A stretch of 64,000 nucleotides of DNA, from assembly GCF_900110245.1 (NCBI RefSeq), contig NZ_FOCZ01000008.1, positions 287,593 to 351,592 on the forward strand. Reading direction: 5' to 3'. Numbering within the stretch: position 1 is the stretch's first letter; each line of letters begins with the position of its first letter. The stretch is from Niastella yeongjuensis. GTDB taxonomy: Bacteria > Bacteroidota > Bacteroidia > Chitinophagales > Chitinophagaceae. Under the pieces are notes generated by a model. The model did no database searches, was not told where the DNA came from, and saw only the letters and a program-made list of their open reading frames with translations. The translations under genes and the position numbers were made by a program. Below, piece by piece: positions 8,879-17,687 of this stretch.

Positions 8879-9643
8879 TTAAACTATAGTTACCTCTATA
8901 CCGCGGCTCTCCAGCTGATTCACAAAGTGCTCCGATATTCCCTTGTCGGTAATGACGCGGTCTACTTCTTCAAGGCCGCAGATACGCCCAAAGCCCCGTT
9001 TACCAAATTTTGTTGAATCGGATAGAACTATCACCTTTTGCGATACATCGATCATTTGGCGGTTCAGGTGCGCTTCCATTACACTGGTAGTAGTGAGCCC
9101 AAATTCAAGATCGATGCCATCTACCCCCAGGAATAATTTACTGCAAAAGAAATCAGTGAGAATTTTTTGGGCATAAGGACCGGTTACGGAAGAAGAGCTT
9201 TTACGAATGATACCGCCCAGCTGCATGATCTCGATATCTGCGTGTTTGTTCAGTTCTGTTGCCACCGGTAATGAGGCGGTAATAACGGTCACATTCATTT
9301 TTTGTGGCATATTCTTCGCCAGTGCTAATACGGTAGTACCGGACGCAATAATGATGGAATCGTTGTCGGTAATCAATTGCGCAGCGGTAGCTCCGATCCG
9401 CATTTTTTCGTTCGACTGCAGTTTCTCCTTTTCATTAACAGGGCGATCGATGGTGTAAGGATTATTGATGGTGGCACCCCCATGCGTGCGAAACAACAGG
9501 CTTTTATCCTCCAGCAGTTTCAGGTCCTTTCGTATGGTCACTGAAGAAACATCGAGTTCCTTACATAGTTCAAGCACGTTAACGAAGCTTTCCTTGCTTA
9601 GTTTGTTCAGTATGAATTGATGGCGTTCAGTTTGTGAGATCAT
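8879..9643 (-). CDS. glpR: DeoR family transcriptional repressor, GlpR-like
   Basis: It probably represses the glycerol genes and releases them when glycerol 3-phosphate or a related phosphate binds. Residues 1-57 form the DeoR winged helix (RHQFILNKLSKESFVNVLELCKELDVSSVTIRKDLKLLEDKSLLFRTHGGA region). Residues about 75-235 form the sugar-phosphate isomerase-like sensor (ASGTTVLALAKNM, LGGIIRKSSSSVTG, LGVDGID, LSDSTKFGKRG). At 254 residues the length is normal. It is divergent from glpD across a 555-bp spacer with a hairpin and four 11-bp repeats. The GlpR assignment rests on this placement, since DeoR proteins for other sugars look alike. Confidence 0.82.
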   Translation of the reverse strand: MISQTERHQFILNKLSKESFVNVLELCKELDVSSVTIRKDLKLLEDKSLLFRTHGGATINNPYTIDRPVNEKEKLQSNEKMRIGATAAQLITDNDSIIIASGTTVLALAKNMPQKMNVTVITASLPVATELNKHADIEIMQLGGIIRKSSSSVTGPYAQKILTDFFCSKLFLGVDGIDLEFGLTTTSVMEAHLNRQMIDVSQKVIVLSDSTKFGKRGFGRICGLEEVDRVITDKGISEHFVNQLESRGIEVTIV

Positions 9644-9814
9644 AATGGTTACACCAAATTAAAATAAAATTGTCAGATGATTGCAAACCAATTGTTTGAT
9701 AACCCTACCTGCAGTTAAACCCGGGTGACACTGCCGGATAAAATATGCCCGATTCAGGGGAGATATAGTTCCTATCTAGTAGTTACCTGCTTTTTTTACT
9801 CAGTTATCATGCAG

Positions 9815-9844
9815 ATATCCCGCCTCTATTAAGAGGCGGGATAT
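9815..9844. other. Perfect 13-bp hairpin
   Basis: ATATCCCGCCTCT (9815-9827) and AGAGGCGGGATAT (9832-9844) are exact reverse complements around the loop ATTA. No T run follows on either strand, so it is not a standard intrinsic terminator. It could be a regulator site or a structure in the transcript. Confidence 0.75.
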
Positions 9845-9848
9845 TATT

Positions 9849-9892
9849 GGGACATCTCTGGAACATCTATGGAATATCTACGGGATATCTTT
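9849..9892. repeat. Four 11-bp tandem repeats, candidate operator array
   Basis: GGGACATCTCT, GGAACATCTAT, GGAATATCTAC and GGGATATCTTT follow each other without a gap (consensus GGRAYATCTNY). The period of 11 bp is about one helical turn, so each copy presents the same face of DNA, as expected of a cooperative protein-binding site. The array lies between glpR and glpD and the likely ligand is the GlpR-like protein (inference). Confidence 0.6.
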
Positions 9893-10198
9893 TATAGTTG
9901 CTTGAAGTTGAATAGGTTCTAACAGGGCAAAAACAGGGTGTTTGCTGCCTGTTAAACTGGTGTTTACAGGGGCAACCAGCCTTTAAAATTCCCGCAGCTC
10001 TAGTACCAGACTGGTTTACAAAGCGTCTTTATAGGGTGACCCCTTGATTTTCATGGGATCAGTGGATGGAACGTCAGTCCTGGGGGGCAGGCAATCGGTT
10101 GTTTAGAGTTTCGATATGTTTTAATTTATGGTTTCAAATTGTTTCACTAATATTGTTGTGTAATAAAATTGAAATAAAACGAAAGTTTTGGATATATA

Positions 10199-11773
10199 AT
10201 GGAAGCTGAAACCGTACAAAACCGCCAGGCGCTTATAAACAGGCTGAATGCCCAAAAAGAATGGGACCTGATCATCATAGGAGGGGGAGCAACCGGCTTA
10301 GGCATTGCTTTAGAAGCAGTTAGCCGGGGATATAGTGCTTTACTGGTAGAACAGGCAGATTTTGCCAAAGGCACTTCCAGCCGCAGCACCAAATTAGTGC
10401 ATGGGGGCGTGCGTTACCTGGCACAAGGTGATATTCAATTGGTTAGAGAAGCCAGCATCGAGCGGGGCCTTTTATGGCGCAATGCTCCGCACCTGGTAAA
10501 GAACCAGACTTTCATTATACCGGTCTATACCTGGTGGGACCGGTTGAAATACACCATCGGACTGAAATTATACGATTGGATCGCGGGCCGCCTGAGCCTC
10601 GGTGCTTCGGTTTTTATTCCGCGTAATAAAGCATTATCCAGGCTGCCCAATATAAAAACCAAAGGTTTGGTGGGCGGTGTACTGTACCACGACGGTCAGT
10701 TCGATGATTCGCGCCTTGCTATCAACCTGGTACAAACGATCATTGAAAAAGACGGCGTAGCCCTGAACTACATGAAAGTGACCGGGCTTATAAAAGACAA
10801 TGGCCAGCACATTTCAGGAGTTACCGTTACAGATACGGAAACCAGTCAAACATATACCTGCAAAGCCAAAGCCGTGGTAAATGCCACCGGGGTGTTTGTA
10901 GATGAGATCTTACAGTTAGATAACCCTACGGGGTCAAAAAGTATTACGGCCAGTCAGGGTGTGCACCTGGTGCTCGATAAAAGATTCTACCCCGCCGATG
11001 ATGCGTTGATGATCCCGGCTACCAGTGATGGACGGGTACTGTTTGCCGTGCCCTGGCATGGAAAGGTAGTGGTGGGCACTACAGATACACCGGTGAAGGA
11101 GGCCTCGCTGGAACCGCAGGCCCTTGAAAAAGAAATTGCCTTTATTCTGGAGAATGCCGCCAATTACCTGGTGGAGAAACCCAAACGAAGCGACGTATTA
11201 AGCGTTTTTGCCGGCTTACGTCCGCTCGCTGCGCCACAAGGCGGTAAACAAAAAACAAAGGAGATCTCGCGCAGTCATAAGATCATGGTAACGCCTTCGC
11301 ACCTGTTTACCATTTTAGGTGGTAAATGGACCACCTTCCGTAAAATGGGGGAAGATATGGTAGACCGGGTAGAGCAGGAATTACAATGGCCGCATAAAAA
11401 AACAGGAACCCGGCATTTGAGCATCCACGGTGCCCAGGACAATGTTAATTTGAACGATCCTTTATATTTCTATGGCAGCGATACGCCCAATGTGAAAGCA
11501 CTGATGAATGGACATGCCAATGAATTACTGAGTAAAAGTTTACAAATACACGAAGCACAGGTGATCTGGGCCGTGCAGCACGAAATGGCAAGAACGGTAG
11601 AAGATGTATTGTCGCGCCGCACCCGTGCCTTATTGTTAGATGCCCGCGAAAGTATTCGCATGGCGGAGCCCGTGGCTACTATTATGTCGAAGGAATTAGG
11701 TAAGGATGAGAATTGGGTTCGGGAGCAGGTAGCATCGTATACCAAACTGGCTGAACGCTATTTGCTAGTTTAA
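10199..11773 (+). CDS. glpD: Glycerol-3-phosphate dehydrogenase (FAD, respiratory)
   Basis: It oxidises sn-glycerol 3-phosphate to dihydroxyacetone phosphate and passes electrons to the quinone pool at the inner membrane. The N-terminal FAD site is IIGGGATGLGIALEAVSRG (about residues 24-42). TSSRSTKLVHGGVRYLAQGD is the next family signature and GGKWTTFRKMGEDMVDR marks the end of the catalytic domain. The C-terminal DAO_C helical domain occupies about 390-520. At 524 residues it is of normal GlpD length. It is the first gene of a same-strand glycerol set (phosphoesterase, SGNH esterase, glpK, glpF, glpQ) and divergent from the DeoR repressor gene. Confidence 0.95.
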   Translation: MEAETVQNRQALINRLNAQKEWDLIIIGGGATGLGIALEAVSRGYSALLVEQADFAKGTSSRSTKLVHGGVRYLAQGDIQLVREASIERGLLWRNAPHLVKNQTFIIPVYTWWDRLKYTIGLKLYDWIAGRLSLGASVFIPRNKALSRLPNIKTKGLVGGVLYHDGQFDDSRLAINLVQTIIEKDGVALNYMKVTGLIKDNGQHISGVTVTDTETSQTYTCKAKAVVNATGVFVDEILQLDNPTGSKSITASQGVHLVLDKRFYPADDALMIPATSDGRVLFAVPWHGKVVVGTTDTPVKEASLEPQALEKEIAFILENAANYLVEKPKRSDVLSVFAGLRPLAAPQGGKQKTKEISRSHKIMVTPSHLFTILGGKWTTFRKMGEDMVDRVEQELQWPHKKTGTRHLSIHGAQDNVNLNDPLYFYGSDTPNVKALMNGHANELLSKSLQIHEAQVIWAVQHEMARTVEDVLSRRTRALLLDARESIRMAEPVATIMSKELGKDENWVREQVASYTKLAERYLLV

Positions 11774-11830
11774 AGTTTAAAGTTGATAGGGTTGAGATTC
11801 CCCTCCTGGGAGGGGTAGGGGTGGGTTTAT
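11772..11830 (+). repeat. Intergenic GTTTAAA / CCCCTCC-GGAGGGG hairpin element
   Basis: A short AGTTTAAAGTT tract is followed by a small hairpin, CCCCTC (11800-11805) with GAGGGG (11810-11815), and a G-rich tail. Similar C/G-rich hairpins lie in the leader of the first SusC gene (25692-25758). Confidence 0.45.
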
Positions 11831-11877
11831 AATGTTAATGATTGCCGATTCACTCGTTAAAAAGATAATCTGTATAA

Positions 11878-13296
11878 ATGAAAAGAAGATCGTTTATCTC
11901 TTCCCTTGGTTTATTGACTGCAGGCTGGGTATTGACGCCGTTTTCACCAGCAAAAGCATTTATTGGTGCTGATAAAAAAGTAAAAGGCGCCGTGCTGGCC
12001 AAAGGCAAAGGGCTGAAAGATGTAATTGTAAGCGATGGGTATTCCGTGGTAGCTACCGATGAATCGGGCAAATATGAAATGGAACTGCACCCCAATGCCG
12101 TAGCCATCTTTGTTTCTACCCCTGCCGGTTATGCGTTCCATCACGAAAAAGGATTATCACGCCATTACAAAATGGTGCAGGATATAAACCCCCGCAAAGC
12201 CATCAACTTTGAGCTGGAACCCCTGCCCACCGACGATACTGATCACCAGTTTATCATTTGGGCCGATCCGCAGGTGAAGCATGAAAAAGACGTGCAACGC
12301 ATGATGGCGGAATCTGTGCCCGATGTACAGAAATTCGTACAGGCCGCCAATGGCGCTTTATTACATGGTATAACCGTTGGTGACCTGGTATGGGATAACC
12401 ACGATCTGTTTCCCAGCTACAATGCTGCCGTAGAAAAAATGGGCATTCCCTTCTTTCAATGCATCGGTAACCACGACATGGATTACAACAAGGGCGGCGA
12501 TGATATGTCGGACGATACATTTCAACAACATTATGGGCCCACCTGGTATTCTTTCAACAGGGGTAAAGCGCACTATGTGGTAATGGACGATGTGCGTTAC
12601 CTGGGCAAAGACCGGGAGTACGATGGTTATATTTCAGAAGAACAGTTAACCTGGTTACAAAAAGACCTTTCATTTGTGCCGAACGATCGCCTGGTGATTG
12701 TGTGTGTGCACATTCCGGTTCATAACGAAGTAAAAAATAGCGATGCGTTGTATGCAGTGCTCAAGGGGCGTAATGTGCATATCATGTCGGGCCATACACA
12801 CTACCACCGCAACGTGATCAAAAACGATATTTTCGAACACAACCATGGTACCGTATGCGGCGCCTGGTGGACGGGCCCCATCTGTGGCGATGGTACTCCG
12901 TCAGGGTATGGAGTGTATTCAGTGAAGGGCACCGAACTGAGCTGGTATTATCAGAGTACCGGTAAAGAAGCCGATCACCAGGTAAGTATCTATGTGCAGG
13001 ACCAGGATGCAGCCAGCAAAAAGCTGCAGGTGAATGTGTGGAATTATGATCCGGCCTGGACGGTGGAATGCTGGGTAGATGGCGCCAAACACAATGACTT
13101 TAAACAGGAGAAAGGGTTTGATGCCCTGGCAGTAGCCTTATACGAAGGACCTGAACTGCCCAAACCCCGTGGCTTTGCAGAACCAAAGAAAACCGATCAT
13201 TTGTTCCATGCGGTTATCCCAGCCTCGGCCAAACAGGTAAAGGTTATAGCGCTAGACCGGTTTGGGAAGAAGTATTCAGCTGAGTACAATGCTTAG
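11878..13296 (+). CDS. Exported calcineurin-like metallophosphoesterase
   Basis: It is predicted to cleave phosphate mono- or diesters outside the cytoplasm; in this operon it may release phosphate or glycerol from glycerophosphodiesters (inference). The N-terminus KRRSFISSLGLL resembles a twin-arginine signal, and PSPAKA-like cleavage is expected near residue 26. Three parts follow: an Ig-like N-terminal domain (about 35-115), the catalytic domain (about 120-320) and a C-terminal beta domain (about 330-470). Metal ligands are visible in IWADPQVK (a DPQ variant of the usual DxH), VGDLVWD, CIGNHDMDY, CVHIPVH and SGHTHYHR. The length, 472 residues, fits the three-domain metallophosphatase family. 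It is 104 bp after glpD on the same strand. Confidence 0.88.
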   Translation: MKRRSFISSLGLLTAGWVLTPFSPAKAFIGADKKVKGAVLAKGKGLKDVIVSDGYSVVATDESGKYEMELHPNAVAIFVSTPAGYAFHHEKGLSRHYKMVQDINPRKAINFELEPLPTDDTDHQFIIWADPQVKHEKDVQRMMAESVPDVQKFVQAANGALLHGITVGDLVWDNHDLFPSYNAAVEKMGIPFFQCIGNHDMDYNKGGDDMSDDTFQQHYGPTWYSFNRGKAHYVVMDDVRYLGKDREYDGYISEEQLTWLQKDLSFVPNDRLVIVCVHIPVHNEVKNSDALYAVLKGRNVHIMSGHTHYHRNVIKNDIFEHNHGTVCGAWWTGPICGDGTPSGYGVYSVKGTELSWYYQSTGKEADHQVSIYVQDQDAASKKLQVNVWNYDPAWTVECWVDGAKHNDFKQEKGFDALAVALYEGPELPKPRGFAEPKKTDHLFHAVIPASAKQVKVIALDRFGKKYSAEYNA

Positions 13297-13302
13297 TATT
13301 TA

Positions 13303-13413
13303 TGAGAGTAGGAGGTAGGAAGTAGGAAGTAGGAAGTAGGAAGTAGGAAGTAGGAGGGAAGACAGGAAATACGGACTCTTCATAATTCATACCTCGTACT
13401 TCTTACTTCAGCA
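13303..13413. repeat. GTAGGAA heptamer array with inverted right arm
   Basis: About seven consecutive copies of a 7-bp unit (AGTAGGA, with small changes) occupy 13307-13357. A reverse-complement tract (CGTACTTCTTACTTC, 13395-13409) follows about 40 bp later. That 15-mer is identical to 3879-3893. The element fills most of the phosphoesterase-SGNH spacer. Confidence 0.75.
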
Positions 13414-13471
13414 AAATATTGTACGGCGATGAATTTTAACGAAGAACGATTTAAAAAAAGTTAGGCCCGTT

Positions 13472-13505
13472 GCTGTAAATAATATGTTCTACATATATTT
13501 ACAGC
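13472..13505. promoter_or_regulatory. 10-bp inverted repeat upstream of the SGNH esterase
   Basis: GCTGTAAATA (13472-13481) and TATTTACAGC (13496-13505) are exact reverse complements with a 14-nt centre, ending 21 bp before the start codon. The centre includes TACATATATTT, close to the -7 consensus. It could be an operator or a leader hairpin, and suggests that this gene may have its own promoter. Confidence 0.5.
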
Positions 13506-13526
13506 CCAACAAAAAATAGTAGCTAT

Positions 13527-14207
13527 ATGAAAAAAAGAATGCTTGGATTTGTTTCTTGCATAGCAATGATCTCATTGAATGTGAACGTATTAGCGCAACA
13601 GGTTACCATTGATAGTGCCGTGCGGCCTGCCGCTTATAAATTGCGGTACGGGATGTTTAAAAGTTATCCGAATTCTACAAAAGACATCATTTTTCTGGGC
13701 AACAGCATTACGCAGGGGGTCGATTGGGCCGAACTGCTGCAGAACCCGAATTGCAAAAACCGCGGCATCAGCGGCGACATCACCTATGGCGTACTGAAAA
13801 GACTGAGCGAAGTGACCGAAGGCAAACCGGCTAAAGTGTTTGTGTTGATCGGAATTAACGATATTGAGCATAATATACCCGATACGCTGATCGTAAACAA
13901 CTATCGCCGTATCATCAGGCAGATAAAAGCAGAGTCGCCTAAAACAAAGATCTATTTTCATACGCTGCTGCCCGTTAATAATGAGTTCACCCAATTTAAA
14001 AAACATTATAACAAAGACGAGCACATCGCTTTTGTGAACACGGAACTGAAGAAGATTGCCGCGGAAGAAAAGATCACGTTGATCGATCTGCACCCCCATT
14101 TCCTCGATGCCAGTAACAAGCTCGACAAACGGTATACGCAGGATGGCCTGCACCTGAATGCGGATGGCTACCAGGTTTGGGCGGGCATCCTGAAACAATA
14201 TTTGTAG
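13527..14207 (+). CDS. Secreted SGNH/GDSL-family hydrolase
   Basis: It is an esterase or acylhydrolase of the SGNH superfamily, exported by an N-terminal signal (hydrophobic stretch ending in NVLAQQ). All four blocks are present: FLGNSITQG (nucleophile Ser), RGISGDITYG (Gly), VLIGINDIEH (Asn) and DGLHLNADGY (Asp and His). At 226 residues it matches single-domain members. Between a phosphoesterase and glpK it might deacylate glycerophospholipids or glycerolipids, which would supply substrates for GlpQ; acetyl-esterase action on a polysaccharide is an alternative. The substrate cannot be read from the sequence. Confidence 0.88.
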   Translation: MKKRMLGFVSCIAMISLNVNVLAQQVTIDSAVRPAAYKLRYGMFKSYPNSTKDIIFLGNSITQGVDWAELLQNPNCKNRGISGDITYGVLKRLSEVTEGKPAKVFVLIGINDIEHNIPDTLIVNNYRRIIRQIKAESPKTKIYFHTLLPVNNEFTQFKKHYNKDEHIAFVNTELKKIAAEEKITLIDLHPHFLDASNKLDKRYTQDGLHLNADGYQVWAGILKQYL

Positions 14208-14330
14208 TGAAGGGCAGAAGGCAGAGGGGCAGAAGGCAGAGGGCAGAAGGCAAAGATGCCGCGACGCGGATTGCCGCGCAGAGGTGTATTGGCTTACAGC
14301 TTGCAACCTGTAACCTGAAACATGGAACAG
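14208..14330. repeat. GGCAGAA heptamer tract and ACCTGTAACCT-like tract
   Basis: Positions 14210-14252 are a run of GGCAGAA/GGGCAGA units directly after the esterase stop. Further on (14293-14325) is a TTGCAACCTGTAACCTG stretch related to the GTTACC tracts at 31007 and 46978. No gene is present in this spacer. Confidence 0.65.
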
Positions 14331-14384
14331 CGCACCAGATCACTAATGCATCACATAAATCACTAACGATCATATAAAGAGACT

Positions 14385-15869
14385 ATGCCACAATACATCC
14401 TAAGTTTCGACCAGGGCACTACCAGCTCACGGGCCATTATATTCGATCAGGCCGGTTCCATCATCTCGATAGCGCAGAAAGAATTTACCCAGTTGTATCC
14501 GCAACCGGGTTGGGTTGAACACGATGCCAGCGAGATCTGGGCCACCCAACTGGCCGTTGCAGTGGAAGCCGTAAGCAAGGCCGGATTGAAAGCAACCGAT
14601 ATCGCCGCCATCGGCATCACCAATCAGCGCGAAACAACCGTAGTATGGGATAAAGAAACCGGTATACCCGTGCACCATGCTATTGTGTGGCAGGATAGAC
14701 GCACCGCGGAATTTTGTGATCAGTTGAAAGTAAAGTCTGGCAATCTGATCCAGGAGAAAACCGGACTGATCGTAGATGCTTATTTTTCTGCTACCAAGAT
14801 CCGCTGGATCCTGGACAATGTGGAAGGGGCGCGTAAAAAAGCGCAGGAAGGAAAACTGGCTTTTGGTACCATCGATACCTGGCTGGTGTGGAAGCTCACC
14901 GGTGGTAAAGTACACGCCACTGATATTACCAATGCATCGCGCACCATGTTGTTCAATATTCATACCTGCACCTGGGATGATGAATTATTGAAATTATTGG
15001 AGGTGCCGGCTTCTATGTTGCCCACTGTTCGTTCATCGAGCGAAGTGTTTGGACAAACAGAAGCGCAGATCCTGGCCGCACAGATCCCCATTGCAGGCAT
15101 CGCCGGTGATCAGCAGGCCGCTTTATTCGGACAAATGTGCACGGAACCCGGCATGGTAAAAAATACCTACGGTACCGGTTGCTTTATGCTGATGAATATT
15201 GGCGACAAACCTATTTTATCTAAGAATAACCTGGTAACTACCATTGCCTGGAAAATTGATGGCAAAGTGCAATATGCGCTCGAAGGCAGCATCTTCATAG
15301 GTGGTGCCGTAGTGCAATGGTTACGGGATGGATTGGGTATTATAAAACATTCGTCGGAAGTAGAAGAGCTGGCCCGCAGCGTTGCTGATAACGGCGGCGT
15401 ATACCTGGTACCTGCATTTGCCGGTTTGGGCGCTCCCTACTGGGACCAGCACGCACGCGGAACAATGGTGGGTATTACCCGTGGTACTACATCAGCCCAT
15501 ATTGCCCGCGCCTCTTTGGAAAGCATTGCGTTGCAAACCATGGATGTATTGACTGCCATGCAGGCTGATGCCGGCAACCCTATCAAAGAACTTCGGGTTG
15601 ACGGGGGCGCCACTGCCAATGACCTGATGCTGCAAATACAGGCCAATGTGTTACAGGCAACCGTGATCAGACCAGAGATCACCGAAACCACTGCTATCGG
15701 CGCGGCTTACCTGGCCGGTTTAGCTGTAGGCTTCTGGAAAAACATCGATGAAATAAAAAAGCAATGGAAACTCAATAAAAGCTTTTCACCCGATGGCACC
15801 AATGCCAGTCAATTAACAAAAGGCTGGTTGAAAGCGATAAAGGCAGCGAAAGCATGGGCAGAGGAATAG
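14385..15869 (+). CDS. glpK: Glycerol kinase
   Basis: It phosphorylates glycerol to sn-glycerol 3-phosphate with ATP in the cytoplasm, the entry step for GlpD. The FGGY-kinase fold is complete: [15 protein letters not shown] (phosphate-binding loop, residues 5-19), [27 protein letters not shown], the central [10 protein letters not shown], then the C-terminal [13 protein letters not shown] and [19 protein letters not shown]. At 494 residues it has the normal length. It is followed by the glycerol channel gene after a spacer of about 158 bp. Confidence 0.97.
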   Translation: MPQYILSFDQGTTSSRAIIFDQAGSIISIAQKEFTQLYPQPGWVEHDASEIWATQLAVAVEAVSKAGLKATDIAAIGITNQRETTVVWDKETGIPVHHAIVWQDRRTAEFCDQLKVKSGNLIQEKTGLIVDAYFSATKIRWILDNVEGARKKAQEGKLAFGTIDTWLVWKLTGGKVHATDITNASRTMLFNIHTCTWDDELLKLLEVPASMLPTVRSSSEVFGQTEAQILAAQIPIAGIAGDQQAALFGQMCTEPGMVKNTYGTGCFMLMNIGDKPILSKNNLVTTIAWKIDGKVQYALEGSIFIGGAVVQWLRDGLGIIKHSSEVEELARSVADNGGVYLVPAFAGLGAPYWDQHARGTMVGITRGTTSAHIARASLESIALQTMDVLTAMQADAGNPIKELRVDGGATANDLMLQIQANVLQATVIRPEITETTAIGAAYLAGLAVGFWKNIDEIKKQWKLNKSFSPDGTNASQLTKGWLKAIKAAKAWAEE

Positions 15870-15879
15870 TAGTGAGTAG

Positions 15880-15955
15880 TGAGTGGCTTGCTAATATTTA
15901 GAAGTCCGCCAACTTGTTAACTCTTTAACCGGTTAACTTGTTAACTTTCACAATT
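15880..15955. repeat. Intergenic AACTTGTTAAC repeat tract
   Basis: After a short AGTGAGTAGTGAG run, the spacer carries CAACTTGTTAACTC, an ACCGGTT centre and TTAACTTGTTAAC. It belongs to the GTTGACAAGTTAAC family also found at 22558, 25562, 49228 and 57372, here in the inverted sense and just before glpF. Confidence 0.55.
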
Positions 15956-16027
15956 CATTGCCGAAAAGCAGGAAGCAAAACAAAACCTCCTTCAGGGAGA
16001 AAATCATCTAACGATAAACAATACCAT

Positions 16028-16756
16028 ATGTCAGCATTTTCTGCCGAAGTGATCGGTACTATGTTTTTGATCTTGTTAGGGGCCGGGGTTGTGGCGAATG
16101 TAATTTTGAAAGGAACCAAAGGCAATAGCGGTGGCTGGATGGTGATCACCACCGGTTGGGCGCTGGCCGTATTTGTAGGCGTTGTAATTGCAGGCCCCTA
16201 TAGCGGGGCGCATTTGAACCCCGCTGTGTCGATTGCCCTGGCCGTTGCCGGTAAATTTGAATGGGCCAAGGTGCCGGTATATATTGGTGCGCAGTTATTG
16301 GGTGCCATGCTTGGCGCTTTTCTGGCCTGGTTAATTTACCGCGATCATTTCGATGCTACCAATGATCCCGATACCCAACTGGCCGTGTTCAGCACAGGGC
16401 CGGCTATCCGAAATACTACCTTCAATTTATTAAGTGAGATCATAGGCACTTTCGTGTTGATCTTTGTGGTTTTCTATTTTACCGATGCTGAGATCAAAGA
16501 ACCCAAAACACCCATCGGGCTGGGTTCCTTAGGCGCTTTGCCAGTGGCCTTCCTGGTTTGGGCTATCGGTTTATCACTGGGTGGAACCACCGGGTATGCC
16601 ATCAACCCTGCGCGTGACCTCGGTCCACGCATTGTACATACCTTATTACCCATTAAAGGAAAAGGCAAAGGGAACTGGACGTATGCCTGGATCCCAGTGA
16701 TTGGTCCCATCATTGGTGCCGTAATAGCCGCTTTGTTATACATGACGTTGAAGTAA
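16028..16756 (+). CDS. glpF: Glycerol facilitator (aquaglyceroporin)
   Basis: It is an inner-membrane channel for glycerol. I place the start at ATG 16028, as the upstream in-frame extension (from 15938) is charged and runs through a repeat tract. The 242-residue product has six hydrophobic segments and both channel loops: GAHLNPAVSIA (first NPA, about residue 68) and GYAINPARDLGPR (second NPA, about residue 199). The Asp after the second NPA (NPARD) is typical of glycerol-conducting members. It lies between glpK and glpQ; the glpQ start is only 15 bp after its stop, so these two share a transcript. Confidence 0.94.
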   Translation: MSAFSAEVIGTMFLILLGAGVVANVILKGTKGNSGGWMVITTGWALAVFVGVVIAGPYSGAHLNPAVSIALAVAGKFEWAKVPVYIGAQLLGAMLGAFLAWLIYRDHFDATNDPDTQLAVFSTGPAIRNTTFNLLSEIIGTFVLIFVVFYFTDAEIKEPKTPIGLGSLGALPVAFLVWAIGLSLGGTTGYAINPARDLGPRIVHTLLPIKGKGKGNWTYAWIPVIGPIIGAVIAALLYMTLK

Positions 16757-16771
16757 TCAAAAAAACATATC

Positions 16772-17680
16772 ATGAATCGCATTTTGGGTTTATCTGTAGT
16801 AGCAGGTTGTTTAGCTGCCTGCACGGCCTCCAAACATATGTCCATACCAGCCAACTATCCGGCTTTTTATAAAGAAGGTCATCGCGGTACCCGCGGCCTG
16901 ATGCCTGAGAATACTATTCCGGCTATGAAGAAAGGGGTGGAAGTGGGCGCTAACTGTATTGAAGTGGATGTGTATCTTACCAAAGACGGTAAGGTATTGA
17001 TCTCGCATGATCCGTTTGTGAATGTAACGCATTCCTTATATGCCGATGGCAGTGAAATAGCAAAGGACGATGCCAAAAAATACATCTGGCACCAAATGAA
17101 TTATGAAGACATCCGCAAATTTGATGTGGGTTCCAAACCCTATGCTGCCTTTCCACAGCAACAAAAAATGAAGGTGGAGCTGCCTTTATTAGGTGAACTT
17201 ATTGATTCCGTTGAGGCCTATGTTACTGCCAACAACCTGCCCAAACCTATTTATAACATCGAGCTGAAAACCTCGCCCAAATACGACAGCCTGCAGTATA
17301 ATTCAGGTCCGGCCGAACTGGTGGATGCGGTAATGAAAGAGGTGAAGGCAAAAAATATCGGCAACCGGTTCTATATACAATCATTTGATGTACGCCCGCT
17401 GCAGTATGTGCACAAACAGTATACAGATCTTGTGATTGGCTATTTAACCGTAGGAAAGAACCTGGACAGCAATCTGAAAAGCCTCGGTTTCCTGCCCCAT
17501 ATTTATAGTCCGGAATCGAGCCTGGTGAACAAAACTATGGCCGATTACTGCCACAGCAAAAACATGAAGCTGGTTCCCTGGACCGTGAATGACAAAGAAA
17601 AAATGAAAAGCCTGATCGCCGATGGGGTAGATGGCATTATTACGGATTATCCGAATTTGTTTAAAGAGATTGGTCGTTAA
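16772..17680 (+). CDS. glpQ: Glycerophosphodiester phosphodiesterase, lipoprotein
   Basis: It hydrolyses glycerophosphodiesters to glycerol 3-phosphate and an alcohol. The signal ends in VVAGCLAAC, an SPII lipobox, so the protein is lipid-anchored in the cell envelope. The GDPD TIM-barrel signature is present: HRGTRGLMPENTIPAMKKG (catalytic His and Glu), CIEVDVYLTKDGKVLISHDP (Glu, Asp, His), then YNIELKTSP and GIITDYPNLF at the C-terminus. Length 302 is normal for GlpQ/UgpQ-like enzymes. As the last gene of the glp set it should feed glycerol phosphate or, with the phosphoesterase, free glycerol to GlpF and GlpK. Confidence 0.94.
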   Translation: MNRILGLSVVAGCLAACTASKHMSIPANYPAFYKEGHRGTRGLMPENTIPAMKKGVEVGANCIEVDVYLTKDGKVLISHDPFVNVTHSLYADGSEIAKDDAKKYIWHQMNYEDIRKFDVGSKPYAAFPQQQKMKVELPLLGELIDSVEAYVTANNLPKPIYNIELKTSPKYDSLQYNSGPAELVDAVMKEVKAKNIGNRFYIQSFDVRPLQYVHKQYTDLVIGYLTVGKNLDSNLKSLGFLPHIYSPESSLVNKTMADYCHSKNMKLVPWTVNDKEKMKSLIADGVDGIITDYPNLFKEIGR

Positions 17681-17687
17681 GTTAACG

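Larger units (their letters stand above)
9644..10198. other. glpR-glpD divergent regulatory spacer (555 bp)
   Basis: No credible gene is present. Notable contents are a perfect 13-bp-stem hairpin (9815-9844), four 11-bp tandem repeats (9849-9892), and AGATATCCCG (9813-9822) with its exact inverted copy CGGGATATCT (9881-9890). A near-palindrome around CCTGTTAAACTGGTGTTTACAGG lies at about 9947-9969. An AT-rich stretch (10110-10198) before glpD probably holds its promoter, but I could not fix a -33/-7 pair. Confidence 0.6.

Noticed and set aside
9815..9844. Intrinsic terminator for glpR or glpD
   Set aside because: No T run follows on either strand and it is far from both stop codons, in a divergent spacer.
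13590..14306. Long open frame antisense to the SGNH esterase
   Set aside because: It opposes a gene with all four SGNH blocks and has no family resemblance; its beginning lies in the repeat tract.
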